Shown here: positions 1 through 8,800 of the stretch, one piece after another
Position numbering within the stretch: position 1 is the stretch's first letter
How the letters are laid out: every line of letters starts with the position of its first letter
Assembly (NCBI RefSeq): GCF_001014975.1
Contig: NZ_BBXA01000033.1
Location: 434,001-498,000 of the forward strand
Direction of reading: 5' to 3'
DNA: 64,000 bases
Origin: Novosphingobium sp. MD-1
Lineage (GTDB): Bacteria > Pseudomonadota > Alphaproteobacteria > Sphingomonadales > Sphingomonadaceae
The notes under the pieces: model-generated
Database searches by the model: none
Seen by the model: only the letters and a program-made list of their open reading frames with translations
Told to the model about the DNA's origin: nothing
Position numbers and translations under genes: made by a program

Positions 1-114
1 GCCCCGGTCACGGTGCCGCGCAACGCTTTCTACCTCGTCTGGGCACGCTCATCGCTGCGCCACCCGCGCGTGGCCATGGCTCGGGACGCCCTGATCGCTG
101 CACTCCGAATATGA
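1..114 (+). CDS. LysR-family regulator, C-terminal end (partial at window edge)
   Basis: The first 37 codons read in frame from base 1 to a TGA at 112-114. The peptide contains AFYLVWARSSLRHPRVAMARD followed by a short helix, which resembles the last strand and helix of a LysR substrate-binding domain (typically F-Y-L-V-W then H-P-R-V then a basic/acidic helix). The N-terminal helix-turn-helix lies outside the window. Nothing can be said about its effector. Family assignment rests only on this short tail. Confidence 0.6.
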   Translation, partial: APVTVPRNAFYLVWARSSLRHPRVAMARDALIAALRI

Positions 115-450
115 TTGTGGCGACGCCTATTAAGCCGGGAGCGCAATGTCGGGTCTGAACCAGTTGAGCGCTAGCTGAACGAATGGCGTCTGTGGACGCC
201 CCTTCGGATGCAAGCGGTAAATCGGGGTAGATTGGCACGTAGTCGGATGCTGTCATCTGTCCGGCCTCGATGAGCAGCGCCATATGCTGCGGGCCAGTAT
301 GGGAGTTCGCGGACCGGAACCACATCAGCTTTGCGCGCTTGGGTAGCGCTCCGCCATTCCCTGGTTCTTCCGGCCCCGTCTCGCCGACCGTTGTGCCATA
401 CCCTCCTTCGATCCGCCTACGCCCCCGACGCCTCTGGCCGCTGCCCCGGA
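115..450. other. Stretch without an intact gene, 3' side of IS110 element
   Basis: This holds no convincing gene. A minus-strand open frame runs through it (8-325) but overlaps the LysR tail and resembles no family I recognise. The part next to the transposase stop (about 360-450) is probably the 3' non-coding end of the IS110/IS1111-type element. In the IS1111 group that is where the element's guide (bridge/seek) RNA is encoded; this location is inference. Confidence 0.35.
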
Positions 451-1485
451 TTACGCCGCGACCGCTGCCGGAGCCCTGTAATCCTCATTCCTGGTCATCA
501 GCGCCCATGCCGTGCGGGCCATCTTGTTGGCGAGCGCCACCGAGACGAGCATGCGCGGCTTGCGCGCCAGCATCCGCTCCAACCACGATCCTGCCGGCGC
601 GCCGCGAACAGTTGCCTGCCTGACGACTGCGCTCCCGCCGATGATGAGCAGGCGCCGGATTGTGCGCTCGCCCATCTTCGAGATGCGCCCGAGCTTCTGC
701 CTGCCGCCTGTCGAGTGCTGGAGCGGTGCGAGCCCCAGCCAGGCGGCGAAGTCACGGCCCTTGGTGAAGGTCTCGACCGGCGGAGCAAGCGCTACGATCG
801 CGGTAGCCGCGATCGGGCCTATGCCAGGAATGGTCATCAGCCTGCGCGCCATCTCGTCTTCGCGCGCGCGGCGGGCAATCTCCTTGTCGAGGTCGGCAAT
901 GCGATCATCGAGCTCGGCGAGCATGTCGGTCATGACCCGCAGCATGGCGCGTGCCGCATCGGGCAGGGACGAGGCCATCTCTTCTTCGTCGAGCAGGTCC
1001 GCCAGGAGCGCCACTTGCGCCAGGCCTCGAGGCGCTACCCAGCCATACTCGGCAAGGTGGCCGCGAAGCGCGTTGACCATCTGGGTGCGCTGACGGACCA
1101 GGAGATCGCGCGTGCGGAACACCATGCCGGCGGCTTGCTGCTCCTCGCTCTTCACCGCCACAAAGCGCATCCCGGGTCGCTGCGCCGCCTCGCAGATTGC
1201 CTCTGCATCGAGCGCATCGTTCTTGTGCCGCTTCACGAACGGCTTGACATACACCGGCGGGATCAGCTTCACCTCATGTCCGAGCCTGATCAATTCGCGA
1301 GCCCAATGATGGGCGCCACTGCACGCCTCCATCGCTACCAGGCACGCCGGCTGCCGGGCGAAGAAGTCAAGCAGCCTGGCCCGGCTCAGCTTCCGGCTGA
1401 AAACGGCGGCGCCGCGCTCGTCGGCGCCGTGGGCATGAAAAACGTTCTTCGCGATATCCAGACCAATCGTGGTAACCTGTGACAC
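451..1485 (-). CDS. IS110-family (IS1111-like) transposase
   Basis: About 344 aa from a GTG at 1485, which follows a GGGAGG ribosome site; an ATG at 1530 in the same frame is possible but lacks one. The N-terminal RuvC-like DEDD domain begins TTIGLDIAKNVF, and the KNDALDAEAICEA segment carries further acidic residues, followed by the MRFV-VKSEEQQ stretch typical of the IS1111 subgroup. The C-terminal Tnp20 domain holds IPGIGPIAATAIVA and the FAAWLGL-P--HSTGG-KLG signature with the serine nucleophile region. The enzyme would excise and integrate the element using a guide RNA. The exact element ends cannot be fixed. The 5' flank (1486-1663) runs directly into an IS5 copy. Confidence 0.9.
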   Translation of the reverse strand: MSQVTTIGLDIAKNVFHAHGADERGAAVFSRKLSRARLLDFFARQPACLVAMEACSGAHHWARELIRLGHEVKLIPPVYVKPFVKRHKNDALDAEAICEAAQRPGMRFVAVKSEEQQAAGMVFRTRDLLVRQRTQMVNALRGHLAEYGWVAPRGLAQVALLADLLDEEEMASSLPDAARAMLRVMTDMLAELDDRIADLDKEIARRAREDEMARRLMTIPGIGPIAATAIVALAPPVETFTKGRDFAAWLGLAPLQHSTGGRQKLGRISKMGERTIRRLLIIGGSAVVRQATVRGAPAGSWLERMLARKPRMLVSVALANKMARTAWALMTRNEDYRAPAAVAA

Positions 1486-1665
1486 GGACGCCTCCCTCAG
1501 TGGTGCTTCAACACCTCCACTCTGGCACATCGATGCCGTCGGGGGGCGTCCACCCCATCAGCTTTCGGGATCGTCGGCGACAAGGCCGAACGGCCGGATG
1601 TGGGGCGCGAAGCAGACGTACCGATTCATCGTCCGGAATGACCGCTATCCGCGAATCACGCCCTA

Positions 1666-2493
1666 GGCTCAGGACCCATTGATTGGCTGAGGGGGATGTG
1701 ATTCAGGCTCCGCGAGGAGACTGAGCATGAGCGACCTGTACTGGCTGACGGACGAGCAGATGGCTCGCCTTTCGCCGTATTTCCCCAAGAGCCACGGCAA
1801 GCCGCGGGTTGACGACCGGCGGGTTCTGAGTGGGATCATCTTCGTCAACCGGAACGGCCTGCGCTGGCGGGATGCGCCAAGGGAGTATGGGCCACACAAG
1901 ACATTGTATAGCCGATGGAAACGGTGGGGCGCGATGGGCGTGTTTGGCCGGATGATGGAAGGCCTGTCCGCCCAGAGGGCCGAACCTCAGACACTCATGA
2001 TCGACGCGACCTATCTCAAGGCTCACCGCACGGCTTCCAGCCTTGGGGTAAAAAAGGGGATCTCGGGCGTCTGATCGGACGGACCAAGGGTGGCATGAAC
2101 ACCAAGCTTCACGCGATAACCGATGCCAACGGCCGCCCCTGAGCTTCTTCATCACGGCCGGCCAAATCAGCGATTACACCGGCGCAGCGGCCCTGCTCGA
2201 CGACCTGCCCAAGGCACAGTGGATGCTTGCCGATCGGGGCTATGATGCCGAGTGGTTCAGGGACGCGCTTGAGCAAAAGGGCATCAAGCCCTGCATTCCG
2301 GGCCGGAAATCCCGCTCCATCCCCGTCAAGTACGACAAGCGCCGATACAAGCGGCGCAACCGCATCGAGATCATGTTCGGCCGTCTCAAGGACTGGCGAC
2401 GCGTGGCAACGCGATACGACCGCTGTCCAACCGTCTTCTTCTCCGCCCTCGCACTCGCCGCAACCGTGCTCTTCTGGCTGTGATCAGTGAGTC
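1666..2493 (+). mobile_element. IS5-family (IS427-type) element, copy 1, main part
   Basis: The left inverted repeat starts GGCTCAGGACCCATTGATT at 1666 after a TA dinucleotide (1664-1665). The element should end with the complementary repeat, but after GTGATCAGTGAGTC (ending 2493) foreign DNA begins. The missing last bases CCTGAGCC followed by TA lie at 3831-3840. The intact sister copy at 11082-11916 has the uninterrupted end, so copy 1 was split by the IS110 element at 2494-3830. Flanking TA on both sides fits IS427-type target duplication. Confidence 0.9.
1727..2483 (+). pseudogene. IS5-family transposase, two-frame gene with an extra frameshift
   Basis: The first frame (1727-2074, 115 aa) carries the IS5 N-terminal helix-turn-helix and WRDAP-EYGP--T-Y-R--RW motif. 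At 2050-2059 lies A6G4, a classical -1 slippery run of the IS427 group, which moves ribosomes into the frame encoding GRTKGGMNTKLHAITDANGRP. That frame then stops at 2140-2142. The conserved continuation LSFFITAGQ...LADRGYDAEWF...RRNRIEIMFGRLKDWRRVATRYDR resumes one frame over (about 2143-2483). A single missing C in the CCCC run at 2136-2139 explains this. The catalytic DDE residues are therefore split, and the product is probably inactive unless a second frameshift occurs or the run is a sequencing error. Copy 2 shares the lesion. Confidence 0.85.
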
Positions 2494-2576
2494 ATCGTGT
2501 AATTGCGGCTGCTTCCCTCGGAGCTCGGTTGAGGCGCACACTTCTGGTTGTCGAATCCTGAAGGAAGGAAGCAGCC

Positions 2577-3584
2577 ATGAAGCACTATGCCGGATTAGAC
2601 CTGTCGATGGAATCCACGCAGGTCTGCATCGTTGATGACAATGGTCGGAAGGTCGTGTCCGAGAAAGTGGAAAGCTCTCCGGAAGCGATCGCCATGATGC
2701 TGGAGCGATACGGTCCAATCGAGCGGGCGGTGATCGAAACGGGCCGCATGTCGCCGGCGATTTGCCTTGGTCTGCGTGAACTGGGTATCCCGGTGGTGTG
2801 CATCGATGCCCGCCAGGCGCACCAGAGCCTCAAAGCAATGAAGGCGAACAAGACCGACCCTCACGATGCCGCCGGCCTCGCACAGTTGGCGCGCACCGGC
2901 TTCTTCAAGGAGGTGCACGTCAAATCCCCTGCAGCGCATGGCGTCCGCAGCGTGATCACCGCACGCAGCCATCTGGTGGAAGCGCGTGTCCGCCTCGACA
3001 ACACGATCCGCGGTCTCTGCGCGACGTTCGGCTATCGGCCCGGCGCAGGTCAAGGGAAGGCTTTCCTTGAACGGATCATGCAGGCCGCCCACATCCCGGG
3101 CCTTGGCGACGCCATCGCATCCTTGCTGTCCGTGCGCGCGGAACTGGTCGAGCAAATTAAGGAAATGGACCGCCGCCTGCGTGTCATCGCGAGCCAGTCA
3201 CAAGCCTGCGAAATCTTGATGACCATCCCAGGTGTCGGCGTTCAGACCTCAGCCGCCTTCGCCGCTGCAGTGGATGAAGCGGGGCGTTTCCGACAATCGC
3301 GCAATGCCGGGGCCTACTTCGGCCTTGTGCCCCGACGTCATCAGTCGGGTGAGCTCGACTGGACAGGCAGGATCACCAAACAGGGCGACAGCACGGTGCG
3401 CAAGCTGCTCTACGAAGCCGCCAACTCGATCCTGACTAGGAGCCGAGAGACCTTCGCCCTGAAGACATGGGCCATGAAGATCGCCAAGCGCCGGGGCCTT
3501 AAGAAGGCTCGCGTCGCCCTGGCTCGCCGCCTTGCGGTCATCATGCATGCCATGCTGCGCGACGGCACTTTGTTCCAAGCTTGA
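2577..3584 (+). CDS. IS110-family transposase
   Basis: 335 aa, starting at an ATG after AAGGAAGGAAGCAGCC. The N-terminal RuvC-like domain opens HYAGLDLSMESTQVC, with NKTDPHDAAGLAQLA carrying acidic residues of the DEDD site. The C-terminal Tnp20 domain has MTIPGVGVQTSAAFAA and AGAYFGLVPRRHQSGE-D--G-ITKQGD. It is full length for the family and only distantly related to the transposase at 451-1485. It probably recognised the IS5 end as target. The gene is intact, so the element may be active. Confidence 0.92.
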   Translation: MKHYAGLDLSMESTQVCIVDDNGRKVVSEKVESSPEAIAMMLERYGPIERAVIETGRMSPAICLGLRELGIPVVCIDARQAHQSLKAMKANKTDPHDAAGLAQLARTGFFKEVHVKSPAAHGVRSVITARSHLVEARVRLDNTIRGLCATFGYRPGAGQGKAFLERIMQAAHIPGLGDAIASLLSVRAELVEQIKEMDRRLRVIASQSQACEILMTIPGVGVQTSAAFAAAVDEAGRFRQSRNAGAYFGLVPRRHQSGELDWTGRITKQGDSTVRKLLYEAANSILTRSRETFALKTWAMKIAKRRGLKKARVALARRLAVIMHAMLRDGTLFQA

Positions 3585-3830
3585 GTTGGGGTAGAACCTG
3601 CTTGCCAGCGGTGAAGCGTCAAAGCTGATCCGAGGGCGGTGTCCCGAGAGGGAACGCAGGGACGAACGATCTGCGAAGGTAGTCAGATGGGCAGCAAAGC
3701 CCGCTTCGAGTCAATGCAACGTTCGCCTCTGTGAGACCCGATACAGCACGACCAGGCTCCGGCTCGGTCAGTGCGGACAGATCCATGAAACCCTCAAGGG
3801 ATCACACCGCCCAGCTCTGCAATTACAGAT
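3585..3830 (+). other. 3' non-coding end of the IS110 element, possible guide-RNA region
   Basis: About 246 bp without a credible reading frame lie between the transposase stop and the element end. The stretch begins GTTGGGGTAGAACC and contains several short complementary segments. IS110-family elements encode a structured guide RNA in one of their non-coding ends. Only about 83 bp are available on the 5' side, so this longer side is the better candidate. That is inference from size, not from a recognised RNA model. Confidence 0.35.
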
Positions 3831-3838
3831 CCTGAGCC
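3831..3838 (+). repeat. Displaced right tip of IS5 copy 1
   Basis: CCTGAGCC is the outer end of the IS5 right inverted repeat, followed by the TA target duplicate at 3839-3840. It is separated from the rest of the element (ending 2493) by the inserted IS110 element. Confidence 0.85.
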
Positions 3839-3839
3839 T

Positions 3840-4040
3840 AACCCAAACCGGCCTTTGTCTCGAAGCTATCTTCTTGAACGAGTTTGGGGCACTGGAGTTG
3901 ATGTCCACTCCCGCACTCTTGACACCCATATTGCTAGACTGCGCCGTAAACTGGATTTGGGCGAGACAGTCGGAGTGACCATACGAACATTGTATGGATT
4001 CGGCTACCAGCTGGAAGCGGTAATTGATCATCCTATGTGA
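3840..4040 (+). pseudogene. Response regulator, C-terminal winged-helix fragment
   Basis: A frame open from the IS5 end to TGA at 4038-4040 encodes NRPLSRSYLLERVWG, then R-LDTHIARLRRKLD and TLYGFGYQL. These are the recognition helix and wing of an OmpR/PhoB-type DNA-binding domain. Only about 65 residues remain; the receiver domain and linker are missing. The frame begins exactly at the IS5 boundary, so the IS insertion, or a deletion next to it, removed the 5' part. There is no matching receiver domain on the far side of the IS cluster. Probably non-functional. Confidence 0.8.
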
Positions 4041-4133
4041 CATCCGGCGTGGGTTGCAATTGAAGCTGAATTGCAATTTCTCACACACTGGTAAGTCGGG
4101 GCGGGCCGTACAGGCATGTATGGCGAACTTGGT

Positions 4134-4733
4134 TTACGCTGCCGAAGACGAGTGGGTAGCCAAGAGACGATCGAGGTGCGTTTCAATCAGCTTCCCGGGC
4201 TCGATGAAGGGAAATTCCGGCCGGGTCAGGAAGATTGCGACAAGCCCGTGAATGCCAGCCCACACACTTTGGGCAGCTACTTCTGCTTCATTCGCGTTGC
4301 CCAAATGAGCCGTCATTGCTTCTCGCAAGATGGAAAAAGTCGCGAGCCCAGCCTCAAGCCCGCGGTGCATCCCGCTTTCCTCGTCGACAGCGATCTCGGC
4401 CATGAACGCTACGCGATACGCTGCGGGCTCTTCTAGACCAAACTGGATATAAGCTCGGCATAGTTCGCGTAGACGCTGAGCAGAGGGCAACGACTGATCA
4501 ACAGAGCGAAGCCGGCGTTCAAGAAAGCCGAAAGCCCGAATGCAGAGCTCGACAGCAATCGCGTCCCGACTGGCAAAATGCGCGTACAATGACGGCTGAC
4601 TGATACCTACAGCCAAGGCGATTTGTCGGGTGGTGGTGCTGTCGAGGCCATGCTCGAGAAACAGGCGTTGCGCCTCATCAAGGATCTGCTCACGCCGGTC
4701 TGCAGACCGCGTTGATTTCGCTGGTGGCGCCAT
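4134..4733 (-). CDS. TetR/AcrR-family repressor of the adjacent RND operon
   Basis: 199 aa. Residues about 12-60 form the TetR helix-turn-helix (RREQILDEAQRLFLEHG, then TTRQIALAVGISQPSLYAHF). The rest is a helical ligand-binding domain with a TetR_C-like segment. It is divergent from the efflux operon that starts at 4814. The 80-bp gap holds two adjacent perfect inverted repeats, likely its operators. By family behaviour it would repress both itself and the pump until a pump substrate binds. The ligand is unknown. Confidence 0.88.
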   Translation of the reverse strand: MAPPAKSTRSADRREQILDEAQRLFLEHGLDSTTTRQIALAVGISQPSLYAHFASRDAIAVELCIRAFGFLERRLRSVDQSLPSAQRLRELCRAYIQFGLEEPAAYRVAFMAEIAVDEESGMHRGLEAGLATFSILREAMTAHLGNANEAEVAAQSVWAGIHGLVAIFLTRPEFPFIEPGKLIETHLDRLLATHSSSAA

Positions 4734-4767
4734 ACGCTCCTTTTGCCACTTGACCTCCGTGCGTCAA

Positions 4768-4795
4768 CCGATCACTGATCGGCTATCAATGATAG
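4768..4795. promoter_or_regulatory. Tandem palindromic operators between tetR and RND operon
   Basis: CCGATCACTGATCGG (4768-4782) is a perfect 7+1+7 inverted repeat, and CTATCAATGATAG (4783-4795) is a perfect 6+1+6 repeat directly abutting it. They lie 38 bp upstream of the repressor start and 19 bp upstream of the membrane-fusion-protein start. This is the usual place for a TetR operator that covers both divergent promoters. Confidence 0.7.
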
Positions 4796-4813
4796 GTTTC
4801 GGAGTCGAACCTA

Positions 4814-5869
4814 ATGCTGCGCGTACCAACGCCTTGTTTCGGCGCTCTAGCGATTGCCAGCGCAGGTCTGGTTGCGTCTTGTTCGCCGACCACCGCCAAT
4901 AATGCCGATCAGATCGCAATGGTCGAGGCGGTACTGCCTCGCAGTTTGCCGGGTGCCCAAGACAGTCGAGGCGCCGAACGGTATCCGGTCCGCGTAATTT
5001 ACGACCGAGAGGCGATGATATCGCTAAGGGTCGGCGGCACGCTGACCGCGCTTCCGGTGCACCCCGGGGATCGAGTCGCGGCAGGAGCCGTTCTCGCAGA
5101 GATTGACCCGACACTGCAGGTATCCAGCGAACAACGGGCAGCAGCAGACGTCGCGCAACTCGAGAGGGCTGTGCGCCGGAACGCAACGCTTCTCCCAGCG
5201 GGCGCAATATCGGAAGCGCAGCAGCAGGATTTACAGTCCGCGCTGGCGGCGGCGCAGGCAGCGCTACGCGCCGCGCGCTATGACAGGGCTTCCACTGTGG
5301 CGCGGGCACCGTTCCGGGGATTGATACTCGCCCGGATGCATGAGGCTGGCGAAACGGTCGCTCCGGGCGAACCGGTGCTGCGTATGGCGGATGTCAACAG
5401 CCCGCTCATTGCCCGCGCCGCGGTCACTCCTGCACGCGCTGCCGGCATTGCCCCGGGCAGGCCGGTCCTGCTCACGCTTGCAGGTATGGGTGAGATTTCC
5501 GGCAAGGTCTTGCGCAAGGGTAGCGCGGTGGACCCTGTCACCGGTACGCTCGATGTCGATATCGGCCTGCCCGCCAGTCCCGGTGTAGCAAGCGGATTGA
5601 CCGGCAGCGTTTCCCTGACGTCCAGCAGCGCGCAGGCGTCCGGGCGCCTCTATATCCCGGCAGAAGCCTTGTTGGACGCGAACGGCCGCAACGGGCATGT
5701 GCTGGTGGTGGACCCGGCCCGCGGCATTGCCCGTCTGCATGCCATCACCTTGCACGGCTTCATTGGCGACATGCTCGAGGTTGAAGGCCTCCCCGCGTCG
5801 GCACGCGTGATCACGGCCGGTGCAGGCTTCGTTCGTGATGGTCAGAAGGTGCGGGTGGACGCCAGATGA
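4814..5869 (+). CDS. RND efflux periplasmic adaptor (membrane fusion lipoprotein)
   Basis: 351 aa. It begins with a lipoprotein signal ending LVAS-C (Cys23), so it should be anchored to the inner membrane facing the periplasm. The middle shows the HlyD/AcrA order: a lipoyl half (AGAVLAEIDPTLQV), an alpha hairpin rich in Ala/Gln (about 110-165), the second lipoyl half (APFRGLILARMHEAGETVAPGEPVLRMAD), then beta-barrel and membrane-proximal domains. It links the pump to the outer-membrane channel encoded downstream. Its stop overlaps the pump start by 4 bp (ATGA), indicating translational coupling. Confidence 0.9.
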   Translation: MLRVPTPCFGALAIASAGLVASCSPTTANNADQIAMVEAVLPRSLPGAQDSRGAERYPVRVIYDREAMISLRVGGTLTALPVHPGDRVAAGAVLAEIDPTLQVSSEQRAAADVAQLERAVRRNATLLPAGAISEAQQQDLQSALAAAQAALRAARYDRASTVARAPFRGLILARMHEAGETVAPGEPVLRMADVNSPLIARAAVTPARAAGIAPGRPVLLTLAGMGEISGKVLRKGSAVDPVTGTLDVDIGLPASPGVASGLTGSVSLTSSSAQASGRLYIPAEALLDANGRNGHVLVVDPARGIARLHAITLHGFIGDMLEVEGLPASARVITAGAGFVRDGQKVRVDAR

Positions 5870-8800
5870 GCTTCAATCCTGCGGCCTTTGCTCTTGCGCG
5901 CTGGCAGTTCACACTGGTGGCTATAGTGCTGCTTGCTGCACTCGGTCTCGCGGCGCTGTTGACCATACCGCGGACCGAGGATCCGCAACTCGATCCGCCA
6001 ATCTTCATCATCAACGCGGTGCTTCCGGGCGCATCTCCGAGCGAGGTGGAGGAACTGGTCACGCGGCCGGTCGAGGATGCGGTCTACCGGCTCGACGGCA
6101 TTCGCGAAGTGCGCTCGCGCAGCACCGATGGGCTTTCCGTCACAAGGATCGAGTTCAACTGGGGCACAAACCCTGAAAGCAGTTACGACAAGGTGACACG
6201 CGAGGTCTCCGCCCTGCGCGCCAGCTTGCCGCAGGGGTTGCAACGGCTCGACATCGTGCGCGGGCGGCCGATCAACGTTTCGATCGTCGAAGTGGCCCTG
6301 GTCAGCGAATATCTTCCGATGCGGCGGCTCGAGAAAGTCGCCGACCGCCTGCGGGAAAGACTGGGGACCATTCCGGGGATCAACGAGGCGCGCTACTGGG
6401 GCGCAGGCCGGACCGAGATGCGCGTGTCGCTGGATATGGCACGGCTAGCCTCGCTGCGCTTGTCACCCACGGCGGTCACTCAGGCCCTGCGTGCGGCCGG
6501 CGAGGAGAGCCCTTTGGGCGCGGTCAATGCTGCTGCGCGCCGGTTCACCGTGAAATACGGGGGTGCCTTCCGCTCGCCCGAAGATATTGCCGCAGTGCCA
6601 GTCTTACCTGGAGATGGCCGGGCATTGCGTGTCGGTAACGTGGCACAAGTGGCGTGGGCGCAGGACGATCATGATCATATCACGCGATTCAACGGCCAGC
6701 GGGCCCTGCTGGTAACGGCGACACAGGCAAAGGATCAGGACGTGACGCGCCTGTCCGCTTCCATCAATGCCGAACTCGATGCCTTCGAGCGGACGCTCCC
6801 GGGCGGTGTAAAGTTGGTGCGCGGATTCGACCAGTCCGAGAACGTGAAGCACCGGATAGGAGGTCTGACGCGCGACTTCCTGATCGCTCTGGTCCTGGTC
6901 AGCCTCACCTTACTGCCGCTGGGCCTCCGTGCGGCAGGGGTGGTCATGATCGCTATTCCGCTTTCGCTGCTGATCGGCGTTGGCATCCTTGCAGGCTTGG
7001 GCTTCACCCTGAACCAGTTGGCGATTGCCGGCTTTGTTCTCGCGCTGGGCATCCTCGTCGACGATGCGATCGTGGTGGTCGAGAACATCGCCCGCTGGCT
7101 GCGCGAAGGGGCGGACCGCACCACGGCAGTCATCAAGGGCACCGGGCAGATCGCGCTGGCAGTGCTTGGCTGCACCGCGTGCCTCGTGTTCGCATTCGTG
7201 CCGCTCCTTGCTCTTCCCGAGGCTTCGGGTGAATTCATCCGCTCGTTGCCGGTCGCAGTCATAGCCACGGTTCTTGGCTCGCTGATCGTGGCCTTTGCCA
7301 TGACGCCGCTTGCCGCGCGTTTGCTCCTCTCGCGCGATGAACATCCCGAGGGCAACAAACTGCTGCAGGCCGTCCAGCGCGGCATTCATCGCTTCTATGC
7401 TCCGGTCCTGCACCGAGCGCTCGATCGCCCACGGCGCTGGATGATCGGTCTGCTGCTGCTGTGTGTCTTGTCGCTGCCATTGGCGAAGGTCATTGGGTCG
7501 AGCCTGTTTCCACCGGCCGAGACGCCGCAGTTTCTGGTCCGGGTGGAGATGCCGCAAGGTACTGCACAGCGTCGCACCGATCAGGCCGTGAGCTGGGTGG
7601 AGCACGTCGTCTCCGCGCGCTCCGAAGTGCGCTGGACATCGGCCAATGTCGGCCGTGGCAACCCGCAACTCTACTATAACGTGGCGCAGCGCGAGACCGA
7701 CCCCGCGTTCGGCGAAGTCGCCGTCGGGCTCAAGGCGTGGGAGCCGGGCAAGTCCGAAGCGCTGCTGGCTGACCTGCGCCGCCGCTTCGACAGCTATCCC
7801 GGTGCGCGCATCAGCATCGTCACGTTCGTGAACGGGCCCGAGATCGAGGCGCCGATCGTCGTGCGTATTTCCGGGCCTGACGTTGCCCGTCTGGCGGCCC
7901 TGTCTCGCAAGGCAGAGGCGGTCATGGCGGATGTTCCCGGTGTTCGCGACATCGGCAATCCGCTGCGCCAGCCCCGCACAGACCTGCACCTTGCGGTGGA
8001 TGAAGCGGCAGCATCCGCACTCGGCGTTGCTCCGGGTGCAATCCGCGATGCCGTCCGCACAGCTCTGTCAGGCAGTTCCGTGGCGAGCTTCCGCGATGCC
8101 GATGGCGACGACTATGTCGTGACAGTACGCTTGCCCAATGCAGGCCGCAGCGAGCTAGCCCACCTCGGAAAGATCTTCGTGCCGACCAAGGCTGGCGCCA
8201 GCGCGCCTCTGTCAGCCCTCGCTACGCCGGAACTTCGCTCCGAGGCGGCGCGGATTGACCGCCTGCGCCGGGCGCGGATGGTCACGCTTACGGCTTACAC
8301 GGCCCCCGGCGTGCTGGTCTCGAAGGCAACCGCGCAAGTCCTTGACCGGGTGAAGGCCGAGGTCGACCTGCCGCCCGGCTACAGCATTTCGCTTGGCGGC
8401 GAGGCTGAGACGTCCTCGCGCAGCTTTGCCGGGCTGGTGCCAGCCATCGTGGTGTCATCGCTCGGCATTCTGGCCGTGCTGGTCCTTGAGTTCGGGCGCT
8501 TCCGTACCGTCGCCGTGGTCGCGGGGATCGTACCATTCGGCTTTCTCGGCGCCATCGTTGCGCTCTGGCTTACGGGCAACTCGCTGTCGTTCACTGCAGC
8601 AGTCGGGCTGATTGCGCTGGTCGGTATCGAGATCAAGAATTCGATCCTGCTGGTCGATTTCACCGAGCAGCTTGAACGCGACGGCCTGCCAGTCCGTGAA
8701 GCAGTGGAGCGAGCAGGCGAACTTCGCTTCCTGCCGGTACTATTGACTTCGGTCACGGCGATTGGCGGCCTGCTGCCCCTTGCCGTAGAGAACAGCGGCC

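Larger units (their letters stand above)
2494..3830 (+). mobile_element. IS110-family element inserted in the IS5 terminal repeat
   Basis: The sequence departs from the IS5 right end at 2494 and rejoins it at 3831 (CCTGAGCC), giving a 1337-bp insert, exact to one or two bases because of shared T/C at the junctions. No target duplication is evident, as expected for IS110 elements. It holds one transposase, about 83 bp of 5' non-coding sequence and about 246 bp of 3' non-coding sequence. Confidence 0.85.

Noticed and set aside
8..325. 105-codon minus-strand frame at the left edge
   Set aside because: It overlaps the LysR tail, has no ribosome site and no recognisable motif; too weak to call a gene.
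331..1482. 383-codon plus-strand frame opposite the IS110 transposase
   Set aside because: It is the antisense shadow of the transposase, with Arg/His/Ala-biased composition and no family motif.
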